Assembly (NCBI GenBank): GCA_029204225.1
Contig: CM055100.1
Span: forward strand, 48,822,877 to 48,886,876
DNA: 64,000 nt
Reading direction: 5' to 3'
Source of the DNA: Diphasiastrum complanatum
Lineage: Eukaryota; Streptophyta; Lycopodiopsida; Lycopodiales; Lycopodiaceae
Shown here: in pieces, positions 11,046-22,655 of the stretch
Position numbering within the stretch: position 1 is the first letter of the stretch
Layout: every line of letters begins with the position of its first letter
The notes under the pieces: model-generated
The model's database searches: none
Told to the model about the DNA's origin: nothing
What the model saw: the letters and a program-made list of their open reading frames with translations, nothing else
Translations under genes and position numbers: made by a program

Positions 11046-11508
11046 GTGAATTTTTAATAGCTCTGTCCTAGTCCATCTAGGAACTATCTGAGCCATGTCA
11101 GCTCATTGGCCATTGTGGCCGTAGCAATGTATTCTGCCTCACAAGATAATTAGGCAGTTATTGTCTGCTTTTAACTGATCCAGATAACAGCCGCATCGGC
11201 TGCTATGGTACATCCTCCTGAGACGCTTTTACTATCATCTTTCAGGGACGCCCAGCTTGCATCATTGTAGGATTCAATCTTGAATCCTGCATTTTAACAA
11301 TAGCATAGGCCATAGTCCTTTGTGTTCTGCAGATATTGTAGGATCCTCCTGGCAATCTTCTAGTGTGTTGGACCTGGATTGATATTGAATTGGCTCAGCC
11401 TGAACATTGCGTAAGCAATGTCTGGCCGCGTATTGTCTGCCAAGTACATCAAAGAACCGATAAGCCTTCTGTAAGGCTTATGATCCATTGCTTGCCGTGC
11501 TTGTTTGA
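11046..11508 (-). pseudogene. Copia reverse transcriptase/RNase H fragment
   Basis: The minus strand shows the block PYRRLIGSLMYLADNTRPDI from the RT-RNase H linker. It is followed by RILQYLQNTKDYGLCY, then ISKKQTITA and CEAEYIATATMANELTWLR, the core of Copia RNase H. Several in-frame stops are present, including one replacing the usual serine or tryptophan residues. The fragment is cut on the right near 11508, where unrelated AT-rich sequence begins. Confidence 0.75.
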
Positions 11509-14500
11509 TATTTTTGATTAAAATTCGATCCTAAGAATATCACTTTTTATCATAGACGCCTAAATCTTATTTCGATAATCTACAAGATCCTATTTTTGTT
11601 TTTTATCCAATCAAAGTAGAATAGCTAGATTTGATTCTCACTTCTACTTTTTGATTTTCATGACAAAGAAGGTTTAGTCACTATCCATCAAAAAGTGTGA
11701 TAAGTTGCAATACTGAGACAATCACTTCCTAAGTAAAAGGTGATGGCTACGATAAGTTGCAAGAGTAAGGTAGTTGCTATTGGAGTAAGAATGCAATAGG
11801 TTGGGGCACTAAAAAAAATGTAATAGTCTATGACATTAATCTATATGTTGCTTGAGTAGAAATGTGATAGATGCAATACTTGTTGCAAATTTGAGTCTAC
11901 TATAGACTGCAAAAAGTGTGATACTTGTTGTGACTATATGTTGAATCATGTAGATTGTAAAATAATTGAAGTATTTTTGGAAGAATACCAACTGTGACTA
12001 CATCTTGAGTGATTCTATAAGCTAAAAAGAATGTATAGGTATTTGCATTGTGTGTCATGTTCAAATTACCAGTGATTTCAAAGATGATTGAAATTCAACA
12101 AAGAGTGAGGCAAAAAGGTGGTTGGTTGCTCATGCAATATTTTGTTCAATGTTTTTTTTTTCCCATTCATCACTACCTAATGTCACATCGCCTTTAGGTC
12201 TTGTGTGTGGAGGTTTATACCATTTAGTGTCACCACCACTTTTCATGACATTAATAAGTCAAGCTTGTCCTTGGATTTTACCTAGAATGTTACAAAGACA
12301 TTGGCTCATTGCTACCAAAAGATATTTATCTGTGTAGATCTATGCTAGGATTCTTAAGTGGGTTGTCAAATATTAGGCTAGCCTACTAGAGAAATTTTGT
12401 TATGACACATTAGGCTACGGGGTCCTTAGGTGTGGTGTACGTTTTCTACATCCATGATTGGCCAAATCAAATCCAAGTGTCTCACTAGATTTATAAAGGA
12501 CTAGAAAGCTATTATTTAGGTAGTAACTTGTAATATGGAATGTCAATATGCAAGTCATAACAACCATAACCATTATTGCAACTATATCCTCTATGTCTCT
12601 TGGCTCTCTGATGCAAATTATCTTATCCATCAAGAACGATACAACCTATGTAATATATAATAGACCAACATCATATGCTTCATAGATTTCTTAGTTGGCA
12701 TTCCTAATACAAGTGTCGCCCATGTATAGTGTGTTTCATGGCTCTTATGAAATTTCCACCATAAATGATCCAAATATTCAACTTTCTCAAGAATGTTCAA
12801 GATGATCTCAAAACTATTAGCACTTGATTGGCATCAAGACTTCCCATTAGGCTTATGGGCAAGCTTGCTCAAAAAACCCTATGATATAGGATTCAAGGTA
12901 TGCGGGGGTGTAGTAATAAAATTTACAAAGTGCCTTAAAACATTATACTAACCTCAAAGTTACAAGTAACTATTTTACATTGGATTGAGTGGCCTATAAA
13001 TTTTCCACCTAGCAAAGATAACAAAAAATTATTCAGTTCATTTATGCACCTTCAATGGCTTTTAGCAAAAATCTCAAACATTAAATTGAAATGTAGGTGA
13101 ATAACAATAGGATACTATGCACACTCTTTTGAGTATCCATTACGGACCTACATAAAAATTTCAGTTTTTGAAAGCAAGTTTGGATATGAATGGTGATCAT
13201 CAATTGGTCAAAGCTACTTACTACAAACTAATTTGAAAGCACTCTAGTCCATGGTGGCTATTCCTCTTATGGTTGTGTACTTCCCCCTACATAGAGAATT
13301 TTGCACGTAGACAAGTTATGTTGTTTATACTTTTGCAAAACATATGCTGGTCCAAAACACAAAATTGTAGTGTGAGATTCACTTTGCAATTTACATTGTT
13401 TACATATAATGCTTTTAGGTAAGAATAGAGCTTGGCATCAATAATGCATAGCAACCATCTTACTAAATCATAAATCTTATTGATAATGTATGCCACTCTA
13501 CGTCAAAGACATTACAAATTATTTAGTTTATAATAAGTCTTTTGGCCATTAGAAAAAGAACTTTTTTGCAATGGAAAAATTCAAAATTCACCCAATAATT
13601 TCATCGTGTTGGTTATGTTTCCATTGTAAGTTGGCATGGCACATGTTTTATTTTGTCTAGTAATTTCTCTATCTTGATGTTTTATGAGATCTATGGTTCA
13701 ATGTTGATGCATGTGTATTGAAAAACCCATATTTCACCTGAAATTAGACATCACATGTGTTTGTTTAAGAAAGAGTGAGTTCATAGTGGGTATTCGTAAT
13801 CATGTATGAAACTAAACATATAGATAATAATTCTAATATAATGCAATATTTCTTGTTGAATTAGTCAATCCACAAATTTATCATTCCTCTACAATAATTA
13901 TCTTGATGTATTTTACTCCAAAAAGATTTTTAGAGATTTTGTGGGAATCATGTGACTAGAATTCTAAAAAGAGACAAGTTACTAAATTTGTTGAAGATCA
14001 TGTACATGTTTCACTTTTCTGATTTATCAACATGCTACATTTTAATCCTTTTGTTCTTGTGTGGTTTACTTTAGAATAGATGGCATTAAAAACTAAACAT
14101 TATATTAGTGCCTATAATATGTTAGAATGCACATGGTTGAAAAAGTATAAGAGTTTCTATATTCTCTACTTGACAAAGTCTTTTGTATACACCAAGGTAT
14201 ACTTGTTAAAGTGCAAATTTATCTCATTTTATAAAGAATTAAACCCAAGCAAAGCAACCAAAGAGGTAATAAATTGCGAACATTGTTGTATTCTATATTT
14301 TTGGATGAGATCCTATAACTATTTCAACAAATAAACTTGAAATTTTCTAAATTAAGATAAGATATTTGTAGCTATTTTCATGAGTTAGTTTAACAATTTG
14401 GACAATGTCACCTATTTTCATCGATAAGAGGAAGATATTCATAGATGTTTACCTATCTCAAAGAAATTGTTTGTGTTTTCTTACTAAGGAACTATGAACA

Positions 14501-16399
14501 TTGTGTTTAAAATCTATAAGATGAAAAATATTGCAAAAGCTCTTTTCGTATGAAAGTTGAGATGTTTCCATAATCATGAGATTTACACGTAGTTCATCAA
14601 TGTAATACCAATAGTTCCACTAGGCATTTTGGCCTCCATGATAGTCTATCATGAAAATTGTCATGAGGCTTACCATTCACTTTCACATAAAGTAGAGTCC
14701 TATCTCACTCAATTAAAGTTCCCACTAGTCTAAATTGCTAGGAATTTATATCTCCCTAGCAAATCTTTGGTTGTATCCATAGTTGTGTCGTCTTGGTGCG
14801 GAGGGGATAATTGCGACATGACCGAACTAGAATTTGAGAGGTGGACTACAAAACCTGAGCGGTAGCCTTTTCATATTCATTGATGGTTGCTTTGGCCTTT
14901 TCCAACTCAGTTGAAGTTGTACATTTGAATCTGTCAAAGAGGCTAAATTTTGTTTTGCATGCTCATTTATTTGAGTCAGTTTTTTATGATAAAATCTCAA
15001 AATCAAGCATCTCCATAATATGAAATGTCTATGTCTATTGTTGAGAGTGCACGACCATTAGTTCTATCTTTGCAATTCTAGCTCTTCAATATAAGATCTA
15101 ACACGATCAATTTTAAACTTCTGGAGAAAATAAGAGAAAAGATCTTAACTAGCACATCCATCAAATTGTCATTATTTTTCAAATCAATCTTCAATATGAT
15201 CTTGAATTAAGATTTAAAATATATCTACTACAACTCAAGAAAAATGTGTTGATGTGGTTTGAACCAATACTTACTAGATGAATTCAATAGTTAGTCCCAC
15301 TTGAAAGCTACTTTATGAAATATTATTGGAACAATTCTTAACAAGCTCCAACCACTTCAACATGAAAATATTTGGAAACAATCTTCTTGGCATAGTCAGT
15401 CAGCTTTGTACCACCTTTTCAATTGCAATATAAATAATTCTATTGTATCGCAAGTGTAGCCAAAACCTTCACATAAATAACCAAATCTTAGTCAATAATA
15501 ATTTTCCCAACTCACTCCCACAATTTTATGCATCCATCAACATCACGCATTAGATCTTTTTACATATTGTGGATTTGTGGAACACTAGCAATTTGACTAC
15601 ACCGAATGGCACCAAAACTACACTAAAAACCCAAGTAATAATGTTCATGTATCTCAAGTTACAGTTTGTGGTCGAAGCCACTTAGCTACCATGTCCCTCC
15701 CCCCCCCTTTGGAAACATCTTTTCTCATTGTGCTTCTCCTAATGTTAAGTAACTATATAAGAGTTGACTTAGATATTTCAACATTACGATGTGGACTTCA
15801 AATCATCCCTAGAATGGCTACAAATTGAACATAGATGTTTTAAATAACACCAACCTGAACATATTCATTGCCCAACTAATGCAAATTGTATACGTGTTTG
15901 AATTAATTCTGACATGGTCACCCAACTCAATAAGAACCTCCAAATTAAATGTATTTAATTTTCCACAATAGCTTTTTCGTATGAATGCCACTATAAAAAT
16001 CCAGATATTAAATCATAATTCGACTCTTCTTGAAAAACATAGCATATTGCATGTCTCAAAATTGCAAGCTCATAGTCCTACTTTTGATACTGCCCAAATT
16101 AATGGTTGGTCTAGCATAACATCATGTCCAACACAATCAACTTAAATTATACTTGAAATTGAAACTTATTATGATGGTAATCAAAATGCTTAGTCACATT
16201 CGTGACACCCCCATGGATAGAAAAGATATACCAACTATTCTATTGAATATTCTAATTTATCTTGATTTTGTTGTAATAAATTGGCTTAAATAACACTATA
16301 TCTATCCCATATTGCTCCAACTATCATTTGCTTCATTTTTCATCCTGTACATTATTGGGCTGGCGGTCCATCGCGTTTCAGGATGGCGGTGCCGGACTT
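11509..16399. other. 4.9 kb without a recognisable gene
   Basis: AT-rich sequence, with stops in all frames apart from a few 60-85-codon frames (12122-12337, 12415-12633, 13287-13496, 14080-14334) that carry no motif. I saw no LTR ends, terminal inverted repeats, tRNA or domain signature. It may be an old non-coding or fully decayed transposon. Confidence 0.4.
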
Positions 16400-16637
16400 T
16401 GCGAGACTCTTTGTCTTTCTTCCGTACAAAATTTAGTCGGGCAAGCACTCGTGTTGAATATCCAATTTCTCGGATCTGCTTGAGAAATGCCTCCTTAAGC
16501 TAGTCCCAGGTGTTGATAACAATTGTGTCCATCTGGCTGTACCATATTCTCGCTCTAGATGAGAATTTCAATTGATCCACATCAAATTTTTGACAAAAAG
16601 TAACACTTTTCCAAGTTCTCCGATCTTCGTAAGCCTT
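16400..16637 (-). pseudogene. Gypsy gag fragment (Gypsy-1)
   Basis: The minus strand reads a retrotransposon gag block: SSRARIWYSQMDTIVINTWD, a stop where glutamine is expected, then LKEAFLKQIREIG and LARLNFVRKKDKES. This fits the plant Gypsy gag pattern (RARLWF...I.TWE.L...FL..F). It begins just inside the primer-binding site at 16638-16649, as expected for gag. Only the start of the element survives; protease, RT and integrase are not found to the left. Confidence 0.7.
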
Positions 16638-16649
16638 GCTCTGATACCA
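16638..16649 (-). other. Primer-binding site of Gypsy-1
   Basis: GCTCTGATACCA on the plus strand is the reverse complement of the initiator tRNA-Met site. The LTR starts two bases further right at 16651. Confidence 0.85.
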
Positions 16650-16650
16650 A

Positions 16651-17150
16651 TGTAAGGGAAACCACCTCAAGATCCTTCTTACAAGACAAAACAATAGAGA
16701 ACACATTGTGGAGAAACCTCCCAACCAAGTAGAAGTATCTGACCAATCTTCAAAAGCTTCACCCCCAATCCAAGATTAGGAAGCATGAGAATAGAGAGAG
16801 GACCTGGCAATGAATCAACCAAACAATGATGGAGTAGGGCGAGTTTGTCCTCCTTATATAGGCCTAAGACCCCCCTGTGCATATAGTAATGCAAGGTCCC
16901 CTATAGATAGATTCAATTGCTATTGATACTCTACACATTCATTGACTATCCCAAACCTTGTACTAACTCCAATTAGTGTATCTGGGCCTCACAAGGTCAT
17001 TAATCACATTGTGAGTTTTGTTCACAATGAAGAAAAGATAATGGATAATAGCACACCTTACCAATCACAATTCTTAGAAGGTAACAATTACCATTCCAAA
17101 CCCTATGACAATCCACAAAATGTTAACAAAACTCATTCAAGCCAATAAAG
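16651..17150 (-). repeat. 5' LTR of Gypsy-1 (right end approximate)
   Basis: The LTR edge next to the primer-binding site reads TGTAAGGGAAACC on the plus strand. The outer end could not be placed because no second LTR copy is in the window; 17150 is an estimate. A TATA box on the minus strand supports the orientation. Confidence 0.55.
16854..16862 (-). promoter_or_regulatory. TATA box of Gypsy-1 LTR
   Basis: CCTATATAA on the minus strand, about 200 bases upstream of the LTR/primer-site border. Confidence 0.55.
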
Positions 17151-18124
17151 GAAGTCCTTTTTAAAGTGATACTATCAATTATTAACTTTATGCTTGGTTT
17201 GTATTTCGCAAATCTATTGGGAGAGAGGCAAAGAAATAGTTAGAGTGTCATCAAACACATGCTTAGTGAAACCAAATCTGGTGGAAGTCCTAGCAAGGAA
17301 AGGCACGAAATACAAAAGTGCCTATCTTGTCAATGATTTCTTATTACGATCCCTTCTCGTGTACTACCCATAAGTCCTTGTTTCTCAAATAAAGGCTGCT
17401 AAAAAATGCTACATTTCATAAATAAATGCTAGGCCCCAATCCTGCGTAATTCTCTGCATAGTTTGACTCAAGACAAATTTAATACATAGATCTAGAGCCC
17501 CAAATCGAAATTTCTAAGGATTTCACTGCTTTTTGGCCCAAAGTATTGTTTCAAGAAGAACGCACCTTGTATCTGCATTCAAACTTGTACTATCTACGAT
17601 TATATATTTCCTATTCCAACAATATGAATCGTCTAGTACTTTGTCCAATGCATTATCATTCAGTTCTGATTCATTGATTCATGTCATGCAGATAAATTAT
17701 TCGTAGATTAGACATTCATATGACGGATAATTTTGTGTTGATAATAAGCTCTACCTCTTGATCTGATAATGCTTCCGCAAAGTGCATTATTTTTGTGTTC
17801 ACCTACGGAACCTTTACTGGTAGATGTTGTGCACACACCGAGAAATCTAACACTGGTTGATTTCGAACATAATTCTCATACAGAGAGTCTACCACTCTCT
17901 TGACCAACTGACTCGTCCCCGTCCAACTTGAAATACATGTGGACCACATGAGTGACATGGCTCAAATTGAGGAAATCCGACTGCCACCATGAGACTTATA
18001 TCCTCCATCTAGCTAGGCTGACATCCTATCAAACACTTACAAGCATAGACCTGTAAAGCTAACATAATGAGCGACTAAGGCACAACTTGATGAAATATTA
18101 CTACCACCATAAGACTGTACCCTC
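17151..18124. other. Non-coding DNA with an imperfect direct repeat
   Basis: No coding frame of note. Two related stretches, about 17951-18006 and 18066-18123, share GAG(T/C)GAC, a CAAATTGA/CAACTTGA block and the pattern CCACCAT(G/A)AGACT, about 115 bases apart. They lie directly before the proposed start of the Copia-1 LTR. Confidence 0.4.
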
Positions 18125-19221
18125 TGTTGGAGAAATGAGAGAATCAGTCCATTCAATTCTCTCGGTGTGTGCACTACTGGTGACTTATTACGCGAACACA
18201 AGAACATAATAATTTTAGAGCTTTTAATGCACGGTGGTAGTGGAAGCGATGAGCAAACAACTAGACAAATCAATCAGATGGCCAGACAGAACATAGAAAA
18301 GCATTATAGTATTGACACAAATCTGAACGCAGACCCAAACAGAGTTGTAATTGTAGAACAAATGATAAGATAGATCTTGATTCTACTAACAAATGTGCAG
18401 TTTACTTGACAAAGGATGAGAAAAAAACAAACACAAACTCGAAACATTTCTATTCGTGACCAACTCGAAAGATTCACAAAATTTGTCTTGTCTATCTTGA
18501 AACGAACTCGAAGGATTCTTGAAGAGATTCTCAAAAGATTCACGAAACAGTTTCTTGTAGAAGCTCGTGGCTTTCTTGTTGAAGCTCAAAAAACTCGCGA
18601 ACAAAATCTTGTCACAAAATATCTTGTTTCACGTTCAAACCTCAGATTGTCACAAACAATTCGTGAAATGTTCTGGATTCTACTTCAAGCTCAGAGACTA
18701 TCATCTATCACAAACAATAACACGAAGCTATAACGAAGAGACAGATTGTTGTGAAATATTCACGAACAAAAATTATTTGACCCTGAAAACAAAGTGTCTA
18801 TTTGAATATCAACCGTCATAAATGGTTAGATCTATTGTTATAGAATTGAAAGGCCAAAAGACTTGTAAATAAAAAGCCAAAAGACCTGTTTTGTAGCACC
18901 ATAAATACATGTGCACTACTCATTGTAACTAACTCATTCAATCAGAGACACAACAATGAGATAAGACAACAAGAGATGTATACTGATACAAATTCAGAAT
19001 TATAAATTCATTTTTGATCAATAGTTTCTAATTGTCTAAAAATTGTCTTAAGTTGTCTCTTAATCCGCATATAATTTCTGCATGCATATTCAATCAGAGC
19101 AAATGTTGTTCTATCAATACATAGATCATATACAAGCCCGATTGAAGACACTGATATTAGTTTGATTTATTTAAACTTTCATCATGTTTCTCTGAGGAAG
19201 AATTATTATCATTTTCCTACA
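18125..19221 (+). repeat. 5' LTR of Copia-1 (left end inferred)
   Basis: The right end, CTACA, is one base before the primer-binding site. The left end is placed at TGTTGGAGAAATG because TGTTGG is a common Copia LTR start; without a second LTR this is provisional. A TATA-like CATAAATAC near 18900 fits a transcript start inside it. Confidence 0.5.
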
Positions 19222-19222
19222 A

Positions 19223-19234
19223 TGGTATCAGAGC
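19223..19234 (+). other. Primer-binding site of Copia-1
   Basis: TGGTATCAGAGC, complementary to initiator tRNA-Met. Confidence 0.88.
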
Positions 19235-19370
19235 ATACAAGGTTTTAAACTAATATAGTAATATCAGAACAATTTAGAATCGATACAGAACTATTTTTCA
19301 TATCCCTCTCAACATTCTTTATACATCCATCAGCAAAGCCGCTATCTGGAGTGATTCAGAAAATTAGAAG

Positions 19371-21755
19371 ATGTCGTCGATCATCAATATTCAAGCAAAG
19401 ATCACTACGATCTTGGATCCAGAAGGTTCAAACTACTTGATTTGGAAATTTAAGACTTTACTCTTGTTGAAAGGCAAAGGTCTATGGCAATGGGCAGAAC
19501 CAATTGAGGAGAAGCCAATAGCTACTCCTAGCAAAGAACTTCGAGAATGGAGTTTGAAAAATAACAAAGCTATAGCAATTATTGCATCTTCAGTGCATGA
19601 CAATAAATGCTAGATATTACATCAATTTCAAACACAAAAGATTTATGGGAAGAATTACAAACCAAAATGAGACTTGATCTCGTAATCAAATCATGTTCTT
19701 GGAAGACCAATAACTTACCTACAGCGGGACGACAAAGACATGAACACATTTGTGCAAAAGATTAAAGATCTGTTTATTTCCTTATAGAATTTTGGTGTAG
19801 AAAATACAATTACAAAGGAAAAACGGCTTACTTATTTTCTTCGAGCCCTACCTAGGTCATTCCACACAACTTGAACCTTATTGGCGAAAGATGCAACAAT
19901 GACACTTCAAAAGGCAATAGACGGAGTTAGAGAGGAAATAGAAGCTCGAGAATGCTATGATGATAATGGTGATTCCGAAAATGCTCTATTTACTCAGAAG
20001 AATAAATCTTCTAAGAAGTCTAAGTTTAAGAGAGAGTCATCTAAAAGGAATGAGAATAAGACAAATGATCAACAATCTGGAAAACAATAGAAAAATTCTT
20101 GTGATAAGAAGATCTGCAACAGATGCAGAAGATCAAGTCACATAGAAGAAAAGTATTGGTTAAATCCAAAGATTGTATGCATTCATTGTCATAAACGGGG
20201 TCATGCAGCAGTAGACTGTTGTCAAAATCCCAGGAACAAAAAGGAGCAGAATTGAAGCGAACCTTCAGATTCAAACTATGTCGAAGACAAAGCAGAATGT
20301 TCCAGAGCAGCAAAAGATAGGGCAACAAGGAATTCAGCAGCTTATGTTAATACTGATCTATGCTATTCATCTAATTTAATTCGAGAAGTAGTATTTGATT
20401 CGGGAGCCACCTCACATTTTGTTTTCTCGAAACAAATTTTGTCTGAGTACAAGAAGACGAACTATTCAAGATTTCTTATACTTGGAGATGTCTCTAAACA
20501 CGTGGTTGATGGAACTGGTGTACTATGGCTAGACACATATCAGGGTGACAAGAAACTGGAAGAAGTTCTCTGCGTCCCTACTCTTGACAAAGATCTTCTA
20601 TCCATAGCTAAGATAGTCGATACAAGCATGTCAATAACCTTCACAAAGAACTTTTGTAAACTGTTCCAAGAAGATTCTAATAACCTGGTTGCTAAAGGCA
20701 ACAGAGAAGGAAATCTATATCACCTGAACATTCGAACCAAAATCGAACAAGTCAATCAAACTCAGGAATCAACAGGTATGTTGTGGCACAAGAGGCTATG
20801 TCACATGAACATGGAAGCCTTGTACCAAGCCAACAAAAGTCAGAGAATTCAAGGAGTCAAAATCAAAATTAGAGATATTTGAACTACATGTGAATCTTGT
20901 CTTAAAGGCAAGATGACTAAAACACCTTTCAGTAAGGATGTTTATAAAGCAACTAAGGTACTAGAAATTGTGCATTCAGATATTTGTGGACCATTCGGAG
21001 TATTGTCGTTGGGTGATGCAAAATACTTCATTATGTTTATTGATGACTTCAGCAAGTTCACTGTAGTATACTTTATACGTACAAAATCTTAAGCTTTTGA
21101 GAAATTCGTTGAGTATACGAATTGGGCTGAGAAGCAGACAGACAATAAGTTGAAGCAGATTCACACGAATCGTGGAGATGAGTACATTTCCAACGAATTC
21201 AAGGCTTACTATACTGATCAAGGTATTATGCACACGAAGATTGCATCTTACACACCTCAGCACAATGGAATAATTGAATGAAAAAATCGTACACTTATAG
21301 AAGCTGCAAGGTGTGTGATGGCTCATGCGAAGGCACCAAAATAGTTGTGGACAGAAGTAGTGGCTACATCAAATTATCTTCAGAATCGTATTCAGAAATC
21401 TCGAATATCGGATAAAACTCCTCATGAGATATGGTGGAAGTCGAAGCCAAATATATCACATGTTCGAACATTTGGATGCGCATTGTATATGCACATACCA
21501 GATAAGTTGAGAAATAAATTCGATGAAAAGACAAGGTTATCTGGTAGGATTCGAGTTACATTCGTCATATTATCGTGTCTACGTACCAAAAACTAGTAAG
21601 ATAAAAGTTGTTCGAGATGTCAAATTTGATGAGTCAAAATACATAGCAGACAGTGATCTAGTCGGCTAAGAAATTCTCAAAAACTATTATGAGCTACCAA
21701 CGACGACAGAAGTAAAACAAGCAGAAGATGAAAGAGAATTACCAAATTCAGAGGG
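19371..21755 (+). pseudogene. Copia-1 gag-protease-integrase polyprotein (broken)
   Basis: Domains follow the Copia order. Gag starts at 19371 (MSSIINIQAKITTILDPEG, then WKFKTLLLLKGKGLWQW). A zinc knuckle with CIHCHKRGHAAVDC lies near 20180. The protease has VFDSGATSHFVFSKQ near 20395. The gag-pre-integrase block has LWHKRLCHMNMEAL near 20783. The integrase has LEIVHSDICGPFG near 20960, then IDDFSKFTVVYF and YTPQHNGIIE before a stop. A further block with YRVYVPKTSKIKVVRDVKF near 21573 continues in another frame. At least five stops or frame shifts make it non-functional. It ends where Copia-2 is inserted. Confidence 0.85.
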
Positions 21756-21769
21756 AGGTCAAGTTCGAA

Positions 21770-22641
<872 letters not shown>

Positions 22642-22655
22642 CTCCTCCTTAAAAA

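Larger units (their letters stand above)
18125..21769 (+). mobile_element. Copia-1 retrotransposon, 5' part
   Basis: This is a plus-strand Ty1/Copia element with a 5' LTR, a tRNA-Met primer site, gag, protease and integrase. It is cut at 21769 by the LTR of Copia-2. The reverse transcriptase, RNase H and 3' LTR are missing, and I did not find their continuation to the right of Copia-2. Confidence 0.75.
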
